Below are positions 1 to 7,047 of a stretch of DNA of 20,511 nucleotides, in pieces. A model generated the notes under the pieces. That model was given only the letters and a program-made list of their open reading frames with translations. It searched no databases and was not told where the DNA came from. The stretch comes from an uncultured Bacilli bacterium (GTDB lineage: Bacteria > Bacillota_I > Bacilli_A > RF39 > UBA660). How positions within the stretch are numbered: the first letter of the stretch is position 1; the number at the start of each line of letters is the position of its first letter. Position numbers and translations under genes: made by a program. The DNA lies in the NCBI GenBank assembly GCA_934096535.1, contig CAKOMC010000024.1:1-20511 (forward strand). Reading direction: 5' to 3'.

Positions 1-35
1 ATAATTAAGTCTTTTTTTGATATTCTAAATTTCAC
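1..35 (-). CDS. Possible 5' end of a further gene, cut by the window edge
   Basis: A GTG at 33-35 opens a frame that stays open to the window edge and reads MKFRISKKDLI. A GGGTG stretch lies about 6 bases upstream and could serve as a ribosome binding site. A TATAAT sequence at 60-65 could be a -10 box, but its -35 region is poor. The short N-terminus is of the kind seen in DNA polymerase III beta subunits (DnaN), but eleven residues cannot establish that. It is on the same strand as all other genes and follows the stop of the lipoprotein-like gene by about 50 bases. Confidence 0.3.
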   Translation of the reverse strand, partial: MKFRISKKDLI

Positions 36-85
36 TTGCAACACCCAATTTCTATGTTTATTATACTATAATAGTTAAAATACTA

Positions 86-847
86 CTAGAATAATTTTTT
101 CTTTTTATTAAAGAAATTAATAACAGCAATAATAATGGCTAAATACATAACAATAAATAATATTAAAGAATATGCTGTTTTATCTTTTTTTGAAATCGGT
201 TTTTTTTCAGCATTATCGACATCGGCTTTTTCGATTTTTGGTCTTTCAATATACATAGATAGAGCTTTATTTAAGTAATTAGTTTTATCTATCTTCCATA
301 TATATGAATTGCCTTCTACCGAATCTGCATTATTAGCTGTTACATTTAATTCAGTATAAATTGTAATTGTTATATCATCGACGCTATTTAATAATTCAGC
401 TGGTAGATTATCTAAATGTAAAATTATATTAGAATCATTAACAATGATACTATCTTTTACAATATTATTTATAAAAAAATTATTTTTTAATGATAATTCC
501 TTACTGTCATTCTTTATTGAATATCTATATTCTGAATTATACATTTGATTTGTAGTTACTTTATTATCCCTATAAAAATTATCTTTATTTATGTAATACT
601 TATCAATTGTAAAATTTGTTTTCTGATTTATATAATCCGATAAGTATAATCGTCCTTCATAAAATCCGTCTAAACTTCCATATGTTTCTTTATAGGCATT
701 TTCGTAAGTCTTTCTTGAAGTTTCTACTAGGCTTACACTTTCCTTAATACCTTTATTTGTTATTTCAGTATAATATGAAGCACTACAACCAGAGCTTAGC
801 ATTACTAATAGCGTTAATAAAGCAGCTAATTTGATTTTATTTTTCAT
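86..847 (-). CDS. Lipoprotein-like protein with C-terminal membrane anchor (paralogue 1)
   Basis: This is a 253-residue protein of unknown function. It starts with a positively charged, hydrophobic signal peptide ending in LSSGC, a lipobox-like site with Cys at residue 21. The -3 residue is Ser rather than Leu, so lipidation is less certain than in its neighbour. The body is a hydrophilic exported domain rich in Asn, Tyr and Lys. A transmembrane segment near the C-terminus is followed by a lysine-rich tail, so the protein would be held at both ends. It is a paralogue of the gene just upstream (852-1577): both carry the motif NADS-x2-GN-x-YIW about 60-70 residues before the C-terminal end. I chose the ATG at 847 because GAAAGG lies 8-9 bases upstream. 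An in-frame ATG at 862 overlaps the upstream stop and has a weaker site. It is the last gene of the unit led by the SpoIID/M23 protein, so a role at the cell surface with that apparatus is inferred. Confidence 0.8.
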   Translation of the reverse strand: MKNKIKLAALLTLLVMLSSGCSASYYTEITNKGIKESVSLVETSRKTYENAYKETYGSLDGFYEGRLYLSDYINQKTNFTIDKYYINKDNFYRDNKVTTNQMYNSEYRYSIKNDSKELSLKNNFFINNIVKDSIIVNDSNIILHLDNLPAELLNSVDDITITIYTELNVTANNADSVEGNSYIWKIDKTNYLNKALSMYIERPKIEKADVDNAEKKPISKKDKTAYSLILFIVMYLAIIIAVINFFNKKKKLF

Positions 848-851
848 ATAT

Positions 852-1577
852 TTACCTTTCATTCTTTCTTTTTTTAGTAATTATAATAAGAATTATAATT
901 ATATATACTATAAGTGATATTACTAAAAATGGTATTAATAATCTGCTTTTTGTTTCTTTTATCTTTTCTTCTTTATCAATTTCACTTTGCGTTTTTGATA
1001 AGTCTACTTCAAAATTAATTCTTTTTTCATCATTATTGTTTTTATTTATATACCAAATATATCTATTACCAATTATTGAGTCAGCATTATTATTTAAAAC
1101 AATATAATCAGTTATTATATTAACTGTAAAATTTGTAAAATCACTAACATATTTCATTCTGTTATTAGTAGCACCAATAGCTATTTTTAATATATTGTCT
1201 TTGTATGTAATATCTTTATAATTATAATTATAATTTATGGAATTAGCATCTTTATATTTTTCAATTGGATAGGTATATTCATAGAATAAATGATATCCAT
1301 TATCATCGATACTGTAAGTTTGATTATAATATTCTTCACCGTCTACTCTACTATAATCAGCTTCAACCCAATCTTGATTAGAGTACACCGGATATTGTTT
1401 TTTATAATTTTCCATTACATCAGTTACAGTTCTGTTGCTACTAACATTATCTAATACTTCGATTTTTTCGTTTATATTATTTTTATCAATAGTTATTGTA
1501 TAATTTGCTTCACACCCGCTCAATATAATTATTGAAAGTAAAATAATTAGCCTGTATAATTTGGATTGTTGTGGCAT
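852..1577 (-). CDS. Lipoprotein-like protein with C-terminal membrane anchor (paralogue 2)
   Basis: This is a 241-residue exported protein of unknown function. The N-terminus is a signal peptide with a good lipobox (LSGC, Cys at residue 22), so it is probably diacylglyceryl-anchored. A soluble Asn/Tyr-rich domain follows. Near residues 213-233 there is a strong transmembrane helix, then a KKRKNER tail expected to be cytoplasmic. Both ends would therefore be membrane-anchored with the middle looped outside. The motif NADS-x2-GN-x-YIW is shared with the following gene, indicating tandem duplication. The start is supported by GGGAGGG eight bases upstream of the ATG. This start lies inside the 3' end of the SpoIID/M23 gene (31-base overlap), which points to a shared transcript and probably coupled translation. 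It could be an accessory subunit of the secretion-like apparatus, but no catalytic motif is visible. Confidence 0.82.
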   Translation of the reverse strand: MPQQSKLYRLIILLSIIILSGCEANYTITIDKNNINEKIEVLDNVSSNRTVTDVMENYKKQYPVYSNQDWVEADYSRVDGEEYYNQTYSIDDNGYHLFYEYTYPIEKYKDANSINYNYNYKDITYKDNILKIAIGATNNRMKYVSDFTNFTVNIITDYIVLNNNADSIIGNRYIWYINKNNNDEKRINFEVDLSKTQSEIDKEEKIKETKSRLLIPFLVISLIVYIIIILIIITKKRKNER

Positions 1578-4318
1578 ATACTATACCCTCCCATAGGTAA
1601 ATAATTTCTTGGCTCAAGTGGTTTTCCTGTTGATGTCGGGCGCATTTCGTAATGTAAGTGGTTACCAGTAGATTTTCCGGTTGTACCTACTTCACCAATT
1701 TTTTGACCAGCTGTTACTCTATCACCTTTATGAAGATTTTCTTTTTTACTAAAGTGAAAATATAAACTATAAGTCCCATCATCATTTTTAATTTTAAATC
1801 CTTGACCAGCACTGTTATCAGCGTAATTTGTATGTCCTTTTACACAGTCATTATAATGTGGATTACGCTTTGTTTTTTCTCTATCATAATATTCTGGTAG
1901 ACATTGATATGTATAATAATACTCTTTTTCTATAACTCCTGATGTTGCAGCATATACTGGTGTTCCAGCTGGAGCAGCAAAATCTAAACCAGGGTGATAT
2001 GATTTGCTTGCGCAATACCCTACGCTTAATTCTCCGGTTATCATAGTAAATGTGTTTATTGGCATAACATATCCATCAGTAACCTTAGCAATATCAGCGC
2101 CATAAAAGAAACTAATTACTTCCTTATAATTTTTATTTTGCTCCATTACCATGTAGGCGGCGCCCCATTGGCTCATACCAGCACCGTGGCTATATTTATT
2201 ATTATAAGCTATTGTTCCTTTAGAAATTCTACTTTCAATCCAATTAACAGGAATTTTTAATCCTTTTTGTTTAAGAGTGTAATAATTATCATCTTTGCTA
2301 GAATATGTAAAAGCATCCCATCTTGCTTCTTTAGAAATCTCGCCGTTAACCATAATATATTCGCCAGATGTATCACTTACTGCTTGAGTTATTGCTGAAT
2401 CTGTATTTTTTCTAAATCCCATACTATAAGTACTTGTAGTAAAATAGCATGTATCCCCATCTAAGCTACCATATTTTGAGCTTCCCTTCACAGCGTTGTA
2501 AAAATAAGTTCTAGCTGCTACAGCATGGGCTTTTAAGATATCAGGATACTTACTCCAGCCGTATCCTGTTTCATTTGCAACTACTCCTTCAATAAATTCA
2601 TCATATGAGTAAACTCCAGAGTAATCTTCGGTGTGTCCGTATACTTTACCAACCATGTTATCGGTTACTACTACTTGTGAACATATATTATTTATAACTA
2701 TTGTTCCAATATCAGTGCCACCACTATTAGTACCACCATTGTTAGATGAATCATTAAAGTTACAAATTGGATACACTATTTGTTTGTCGTCTGCTTTCAT
2801 AGAATCATCTAACGGCAAGTAATCTTTTATTATATCTTGATAATTTGATTTTGCATTAACTCCGTAAAGTTTTGCTTCATAACCATCGTAATATAAATCA
2901 CTATCTTTTGAGTAACCAATTACCATCATGTTGCGTACACTTTCAACATTTGTTTTGGCCTTTTCGTAATATTTTTTTAATCTTGATGCTTGCTGAATTG
3001 CTTCTTCTATTTCTTCATCTGTAATATTATTAACATCATATTTTGAATTATCTACTACCTCATCTTGAGAAGTTGAATTAGATTCAGTAGTACCATTTCC
3101 GCTATCATTTTCGTTTGTTTGGGCATTATCGCTTGAACCATTTGTATTGTTTGATATATCTTCGTTTGGAATATAAATATCTTTAAATCTGTTATCATCG
3201 GTTATTGTACATGTGCCAGCACTCTCATTCGTATTTGAGTAATATACTATATCCGAGTGAATTATTACTCCAAGGGCTTTATACATGTTATCTTTGTTTC
3301 CTAAAAGGTCATTAAGAAACAAATCTTTCGTATAATAATTTACTATTGCGCCAGAAATAAATTCATCTAAACTATATGATTTTTCTTCTTCGCCATTTTT
3401 TATAATTATTGTTTGGCATTTAGTTGCAACATAGCATAATGCTTTTCCATCTTCAGAGGCAAATCCGCCATTATTTGCAGTTATTAATATGACAGCTACT
3501 ATTGCTATAAGAAATACAATAGCGAAAATTCCAATATTAGACGCAACTAAAATTATTATTTTTTGTTTAATAAAACTTCCTAAGGCTCCAACTATTTGTT
3601 CACCAGATGATTGTTCCTCCTCAGTTTCTTCATCAACCTGTTCACCTCTAGTAGCCTGACTATTTCTATTTTTATTTAATATTCTGTCTTTTAATGTTTG
3701 TTTAGTTGGCTGATTTGATTGTTTCGACTCTTTTCTGCCATCATTTTCTTTATCGTCGGTATTATCCTCGTTATTTGCATGTTTGCCATGTTTTTTGGAA
3801 ATATTATTAAATTTGTTTCGAGATGGATTTTTTGATATCGAGTTTGCATCTGAATGATTTTCCCCATTTTTCTTTTTATTAGAATTTGCAATATTTTTTA
3901 CTGTATTCTGTCTACTATTAGGATTTTCTTTATTATCGCCGACAGATTTTTCAATACTTTTATCGTCTTTTTGATTAATATTTTCATTTTTTCTTTGCTC
4001 TGGATTGATTGAATTTTTGCTGTTTTCTAATTCATTACCGCCATCAAAGGACTTTGGTTGATAATTGGTTGGTTCTTTTGAATAAGAATTGTCTTTTTCA
4101 ATTGGTGGTATTTTATTGGTAGCACTACTAATGTCATTTACAGATTGAAGTGGTAAAGGTGAAGTCTTTGGGTTTTTATTTATATTTTTGTTAATCGATA
4201 AATCATCATTTAAAGATTTTTGAAAATTTGTTTGTTGTTTGGTTTCTTCACTTAATTCATTTTTGGGTTTTAAACTATCATCCTTTTTATTCTGATCATT
4301 TTGATTATTATCTTGCAT
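1547..4318 (-). CDS. Membrane-anchored SpoIID-like / M23 peptidase cell-wall enzyme
   Basis: This 923-residue bitopic protein probably cuts peptidoglycan for the secretion-like machine, a role like that of VirB1. Residues 1-250 are a low-complexity, Asn/Lys/Ser-rich cytoplasmic region. Residues about 254-281 are a single transmembrane helix. Outside, residues 295-365 resemble the start of a SpoIID domain but lack the key Glu. A Ser/Asn/Gly linker and a helical region follow. Residues 546-745 form a full SpoIID-like domain with ANET (Glu583, the probable lytic transglycosylase residue), LKAHAVAARTY and HGAGMSQWGA. Residues 770-910 are an M23 metalloendopeptidase domain with predicted zinc ligands His775, Asp779 and His889, and catalytic His855 and His887 (HPGLD, LYFHFS, GNHLHYE). 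An insertion with two cysteines (806 and 825) sits inside the M23 domain. The gene has its own extended -10 promoter after the VirB4 terminator. The AGGCGGTG ribosome binding site supports the start at 4318. It leads a unit with two lipoprotein-like genes. Confidence 0.93.
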   Translation of the reverse strand: MQDNNQNDQNKKDDSLKPKNELSEETKQQTNFQKSLNDDLSINKNINKNPKTSPLPLQSVNDISSATNKIPPIEKDNSYSKEPTNYQPKSFDGGNELENSKNSINPEQRKNENINQKDDKSIEKSVGDNKENPNSRQNTVKNIANSNKKKNGENHSDANSISKNPSRNKFNNISKKHGKHANNEDNTDDKENDGRKESKQSNQPTKQTLKDRILNKNRNSQATRGEQVDEETEEEQSSGEQIVGALGSFIKQKIIILVASNIGIFAIVFLIAIVAVILITANNGGFASEDGKALCYVATKCQTIIIKNGEEEKSYSLDEFISGAIVNYYTKDLFLNDLLGNKDNMYKALGVIIHSDIVYYSNTNESAGTCTITDDNRFKDIYIPNEDISNNTNGSSDNAQTNENDSGNGTTESNSTSQDEVVDNSKYDVNNITDEEIEEAIQQASRLKKYYEKAKTNVESVRNMMVIGYSKDSDLYYDGYEAKLYGVNAKSNYQDIIKDYLPLDDSMKADDKQIVYPICNFNDSSNNGGTNSGGTDIGTIVINNICSQVVVTDNMVGKVYGHTEDYSGVYSYDEFIEGVVANETGYGWSKYPDILKAHAVAARTYFYNAVKGSSKYGSLDGDTCYFTTSTYSMGFRKNTDSAITQAVSDTSGEYIMVNGEISKEARWDAFTYSSKDDNYYTLKQKGLKIPVNWIESRISKGTIAYNNKYSHGAGMSQWGAAYMVMEQNKNYKEVISFFYGADIAKVTDGYVMPINTFTMITGELSVGYCASKSYHPGLDFAAPAGTPVYAATSGVIEKEYYYTYQCLPEYYDREKTKRNPHYNDCVKGHTNYADNSAGQGFKIKNDDGTYSLYFHFSKKENLHKGDRVTAGQKIGEVGTTGKSTGNHLHYEMRPTSTGKPLEPRNYLPMGGYSICHNNPNYTG

Positions 4319-4344
4319 TTACTTCACCGCCTTATTTCCACTTT

Positions 4345-4353
4345 ATTTTATCA
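4345..4353 (-). promoter_or_regulatory. Extended -10 promoter of the SpoIID/M23 unit
   Basis: The minus strand reads TGATAAAAT, an extended -10 (TGnTAAAAT). It lies 26 bases upstream of the start codon and immediately after the VirB4 terminator. No good -35 box is visible, which is common for extended -10 promoters. It separates the wall-hydrolase unit from the channel operon. Confidence 0.55.
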
Positions 4354-4361
4354 TAATTATT

Positions 4362-4386
4362 AAAAAAAAGCAGTAAAAACTGCTTT
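4362..4386 (-). terminator. Rho-independent terminator after the VirB4 genes
   Basis: An 8-bp perfect stem (AAAGCAGT with ACTGCTTT) with an AAAA loop on the plus strand (TTTT in the transcript) is followed on the minus strand by eight T. It directly abuts the TAG stop of the VirB4 ATPase gene. Confidence 0.88.
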
Positions 4387-6174
4387 CTATAGTCCACCAC
4401 CAGATCCAAAGGAATCTAGTTCTTCATTAGTACAAATTACATATATTTGCATACGCCTTGAGCCACATATAAATAAACCTTGACCTTGATTATAATACTT
4501 AATGTTATTCTTTTCTGCTTCATTTAAATCTATTAATAATGATAAATCATCAACAGCTTGTTTCTTTAATCCCATTACTAAGTAATATGAGGCATTATCA
4601 AATATTGCTTTCCCATGCATAATAAGGTTTGGTGCTGCAAAATCGGTTGGTTGTTGAGTAATTATAATAGTGCCACTATTATATTTACGACTGCGTCTTT
4701 GAATTTGGGCTAAAAATTCGGCTCCTAATTCATTTCTTGATGATAATAGAACATGAGCCTCATCTACGGATAATACTGATGTTACAGTTTTATCTAAACA
4801 TAAGCCCCAAGCATATTTTAAGATGTTAAAGAATACAGCATTTCTAATATTATCATCGCTATTCATCAAATCTCTAATATTAAAGACAATAAAATCACTA
4901 TTAATATTTAAAGTTGTGTGACCATTAAAATAATATCTTAATTCATTTGTAAATGGTCTTATTTTAAGTTCTAATCTTTCTAGAACATCTCTTTCTCTAG
5001 TTTTATCCGGCATTGATAATAATCGTCCACGGATAGTGGCGTATAAATCATCAAATGTTGGATAATCATTACTTGTTAATTTAGAAAAATCAGTATTAAA
5101 ATCAATCTTAAATCTTCTGTAAGTATCTTGTAATACTTCACTAAACATAGTTAGGACATCTTCTTCAATATCAGGTGAATAGTACTTCATAAAGGCTTTT
5201 TGCGATTGAATAGCTCTTGTTAAAATAGTATAACCTAGGCCTTGAGCAATATCTTCTTCATCGGCATCCATTACTACTTCAAGCGGGTTAATCATACCAA
5301 ATTGACCACCTTTACCCAAATCGATAAAATCACCATTTAGGAATCTAGCCATATCTTCAAGTTCACCTTCTGGGTCAATGGCTACAACTTTATAGCCGTT
5401 GCGAATATGACTACGAAGTAATAATTTAGCAGCAGTTGATTTACCGGAACCTGAAGTACCTAAAATAATCATATTTCCGTTGTTTCTATTGTGTTCTTTT
5501 TTTACTTGATATAAGAATTGATTGAATAAAACTACACCACCAGAATAATCTACACCAAATAAGGTTGAATTACCTACATCTTTAACGCTATCAAAAATAA
5601 ATGGATACATAGCAGCAATAGTTGGGCTTGGAATTGGGGTACCAATTCTTTCTTCAATATCTTGCTTTGGAAATATCGGTAAAATTGATTTAAGAACTTT
5701 TTCTTGTTCAAACATAAGAGGTATTCCTTGCATGCCCATAGCATCAAGAAAACTTCTTACATTCATTTTTTTATTTTCTAGATCTTCTTTAGAATCGCCC
5801 ATTACCATTAAATGTAATTGAAAGTCAAATACTCTTGACTGAGTTGCTGCAAGCATCTGAACAAATTGTTCTAATGATTCATAATCCTGTCTAATTCTTT
5901 CTTGAATAGTTCTATCTTTTTCATTTTGATATCTTTGCTTTAAATCAGCAATTTCTTTATTAATCATTTTTTGCATAGTAGAAAACTCAAGCGGTATATG
6001 TTTGGCAACTACTTTAACACCTGCAATGTTTGAAAGATCTGAAAGATAGCCTGGCGCGATATATTTTGGAAAACTTACAATGGTAAATATTGTACAATAT
6101 TTACCACTTATCATGAAATCTGTTACATCAAATTTCATTCCTTTTGGCGCTAATTCACTTTTAATATTTATCAT
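4387..6174 (-). CDS. VirB4-type ATPase, C-terminal (motor) part
   Basis: This 595-residue protein is the ATPase half of a VirB4/TraC/PrgJ-type motor that energises type IV secretion at the cytoplasmic membrane. It has Walker A GTSGSGKST at residues 239-247, Walker B VLSVDEAH at 467-474, an RRSRKY arginine segment at 493-498 and the TQQPTDF motif at 506-512. The first 200 residues correspond to the middle of an ordinary VirB4, so the family's N-terminal part is missing here and is supplied by the upstream gene. Its ATG overlaps the upstream stop by one base (TAATG), a typical sign of translational coupling, and the two products together have about the usual VirB4 length. The ATPase motifs are intact, so it looks functional. 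It has no membrane segment and would act with the PrgI-like and VirB6-like proteins encoded upstream. Confidence 0.95.
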   Translation of the reverse strand: MINIKSELAPKGMKFDVTDFMISGKYCTIFTIVSFPKYIAPGYLSDLSNIAGVKVVAKHIPLEFSTMQKMINKEIADLKQRYQNEKDRTIQERIRQDYESLEQFVQMLAATQSRVFDFQLHLMVMGDSKEDLENKKMNVRSFLDAMGMQGIPLMFEQEKVLKSILPIFPKQDIEERIGTPIPSPTIAAMYPFIFDSVKDVGNSTLFGVDYSGGVVLFNQFLYQVKKEHNRNNGNMIILGTSGSGKSTAAKLLLRSHIRNGYKVVAIDPEGELEDMARFLNGDFIDLGKGGQFGMINPLEVVMDADEEDIAQGLGYTILTRAIQSQKAFMKYYSPDIEEDVLTMFSEVLQDTYRRFKIDFNTDFSKLTSNDYPTFDDLYATIRGRLLSMPDKTRERDVLERLELKIRPFTNELRYYFNGHTTLNINSDFIVFNIRDLMNSDDNIRNAVFFNILKYAWGLCLDKTVTSVLSVDEAHVLLSSRNELGAEFLAQIQRRSRKYNSGTIIITQQPTDFAAPNLIMHGKAIFDNASYYLVMGLKKQAVDDLSLLIDLNEAEKNNIKYYNQGQGLFICGSRRMQIYVICTNEELDSFGSGGGL

Positions 6175-6737
6175 TAAAACATCACCGTCCCAAAATTAGT
6201 TTGTTTTCCTCCGTTTAAGAAGTTATCTAAAATCATTCTTAAATCATTATTTGATACTTGCATAGAATTTAATCCACAGTTAGCTAGTCCACTCATTAGA
6301 GTTCTTAATTTCTTCTGAATTAAATCCATTCTCTTTTCTTTAAACAGAAAATAATATTCAGTATCAACAACATTATACTCTGCTCCCATGAAAGCATTAG
6401 CTTTATTAATATCTTGCATAATAAGCTTTCTAGTAATGTTATTTGTAGTTTTATTATATAATACTTGTAATTGGGCTAGATATAAATTAATGTCCACGGG
6501 TCTATCAGCAATTATCATCCAGAATTCAAAATCGATTGTATTATAAAAGTTTCTTAACTGAACAATAACATTATTTCTAGCCCCTTCTTCTAGTATAAAG
6601 ATGTTTTTAGGTTCTACTTTTATTCCGCAAACGAAATAGCCGTTTTCTAATTGAATCATTCCGTTTGTAATATTTTTTACTGGTAGCCAATCTTCACAAT
6701 ACTTATTGGTTCCATTTGTCTTCTCGACCATAGGCAT
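6174..6737 (-). CDS. VirB4-type protein, N-terminal part (split VirB4)
   Basis: This 187-residue soluble protein matches the N-terminal region of VirB4 family members. It has an opening domain (DWLPVKNITNGMIQLENG) that in the family contacts the membrane complex, followed by alpha/beta sequence ending where the downstream ATPase gene begins. It has no nucleotide-binding motif. The gene starts inside the end of the PrgI-like gene. The first in-frame ATG of the plausible start cluster is at 6737, with another at 6731; an upstream ATG at 6791 would add residues unlike the family and lengthen the overlap. No strong ribosome binding site is visible, so translation may rely on coupling. The stop and the next start overlap as TAATG. 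Both frames are clean and uninterrupted, which favours a real gene split over a sequencing error. The two products would have to associate to form one motor. Confidence 0.85.
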   Translation of the reverse strand: MPMVEKTNGTNKYCEDWLPVKNITNGMIQLENGYFVCGIKVEPKNIFILEEGARNNVIVQLRNFYNTIDFEFWMIIADRPVDINLYLAQLQVLYNKTTNNITRKLIMQDINKANAFMGAEYNVVDTEYYFLFKEKRMDLIQKKLRTLMSGLANCGLNSMQVSNNDLRMILDNFLNGGKQTNFGTVMF

Positions 6738-7032
6738 CTTTAACACACCAACCTTTCCATTTATACATTCTTTGATTAAAGAAGAATGCAAATATATTGC
6801 CTAGAAATGTCATCATATTATGATAATGCATTACTGGCATAACCAAAAACCCAGAAATGAGTAAAGGAGTACATTCAAGCAATATTATATATAAATCACT
6901 TGTCTCAATAACCATCAAAAGTATTATTGTAAACAGAGCTCCTATACCAAAAACAATTAAATCTGTAACTGTAAAGAAATTAAATATTAACTGTGATTTC
7001 TTTGAGTTAGCTGGTATTAAATAATTATCCAA
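6703..7032 (-). CDS. PrgI/VirB3-like inner-membrane protein
   Basis: This 109-residue protein has two adjacent hydrophobic segments (about residues 25-45 and 47-67) and a short charged C-terminus. Size, topology and its place directly before VirB4 match PrgI/TcpE/VirB3-like proteins, small membrane subunits that dock the VirB4 motor to the channel. Sequence identity to VirB3 itself is not obvious, so the assignment rests mostly on topology and gene order. The start is a TTG at 7032 with a strong AGGAGG eight bases upstream; no in-frame ATG lies near it. It follows the VirB6-like gene by 15 bases and overlaps the VirB4 N-terminal gene, so all are probably co-translated. Confidence 0.8.
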   Translation of the reverse strand: MDNYLIPANSKKSQLIFNFFTVTDLIVFGIGALFTIILLMVIETSDLYIILLECTPLLISGFLVMPVMHYHNMMTFLGNIFAFFFNQRMYKWKGWCVKDAYGREDKWNQ

Positions 7033-7047
7033 TCTTATGTCCTCCTA

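Noticed and set aside
2631..2822. Plus-strand open frames inside the hydrolase, VirB6-like and other genes
   Set aside because: They are antisense shadows of well-supported genes with no start signals or family likeness.
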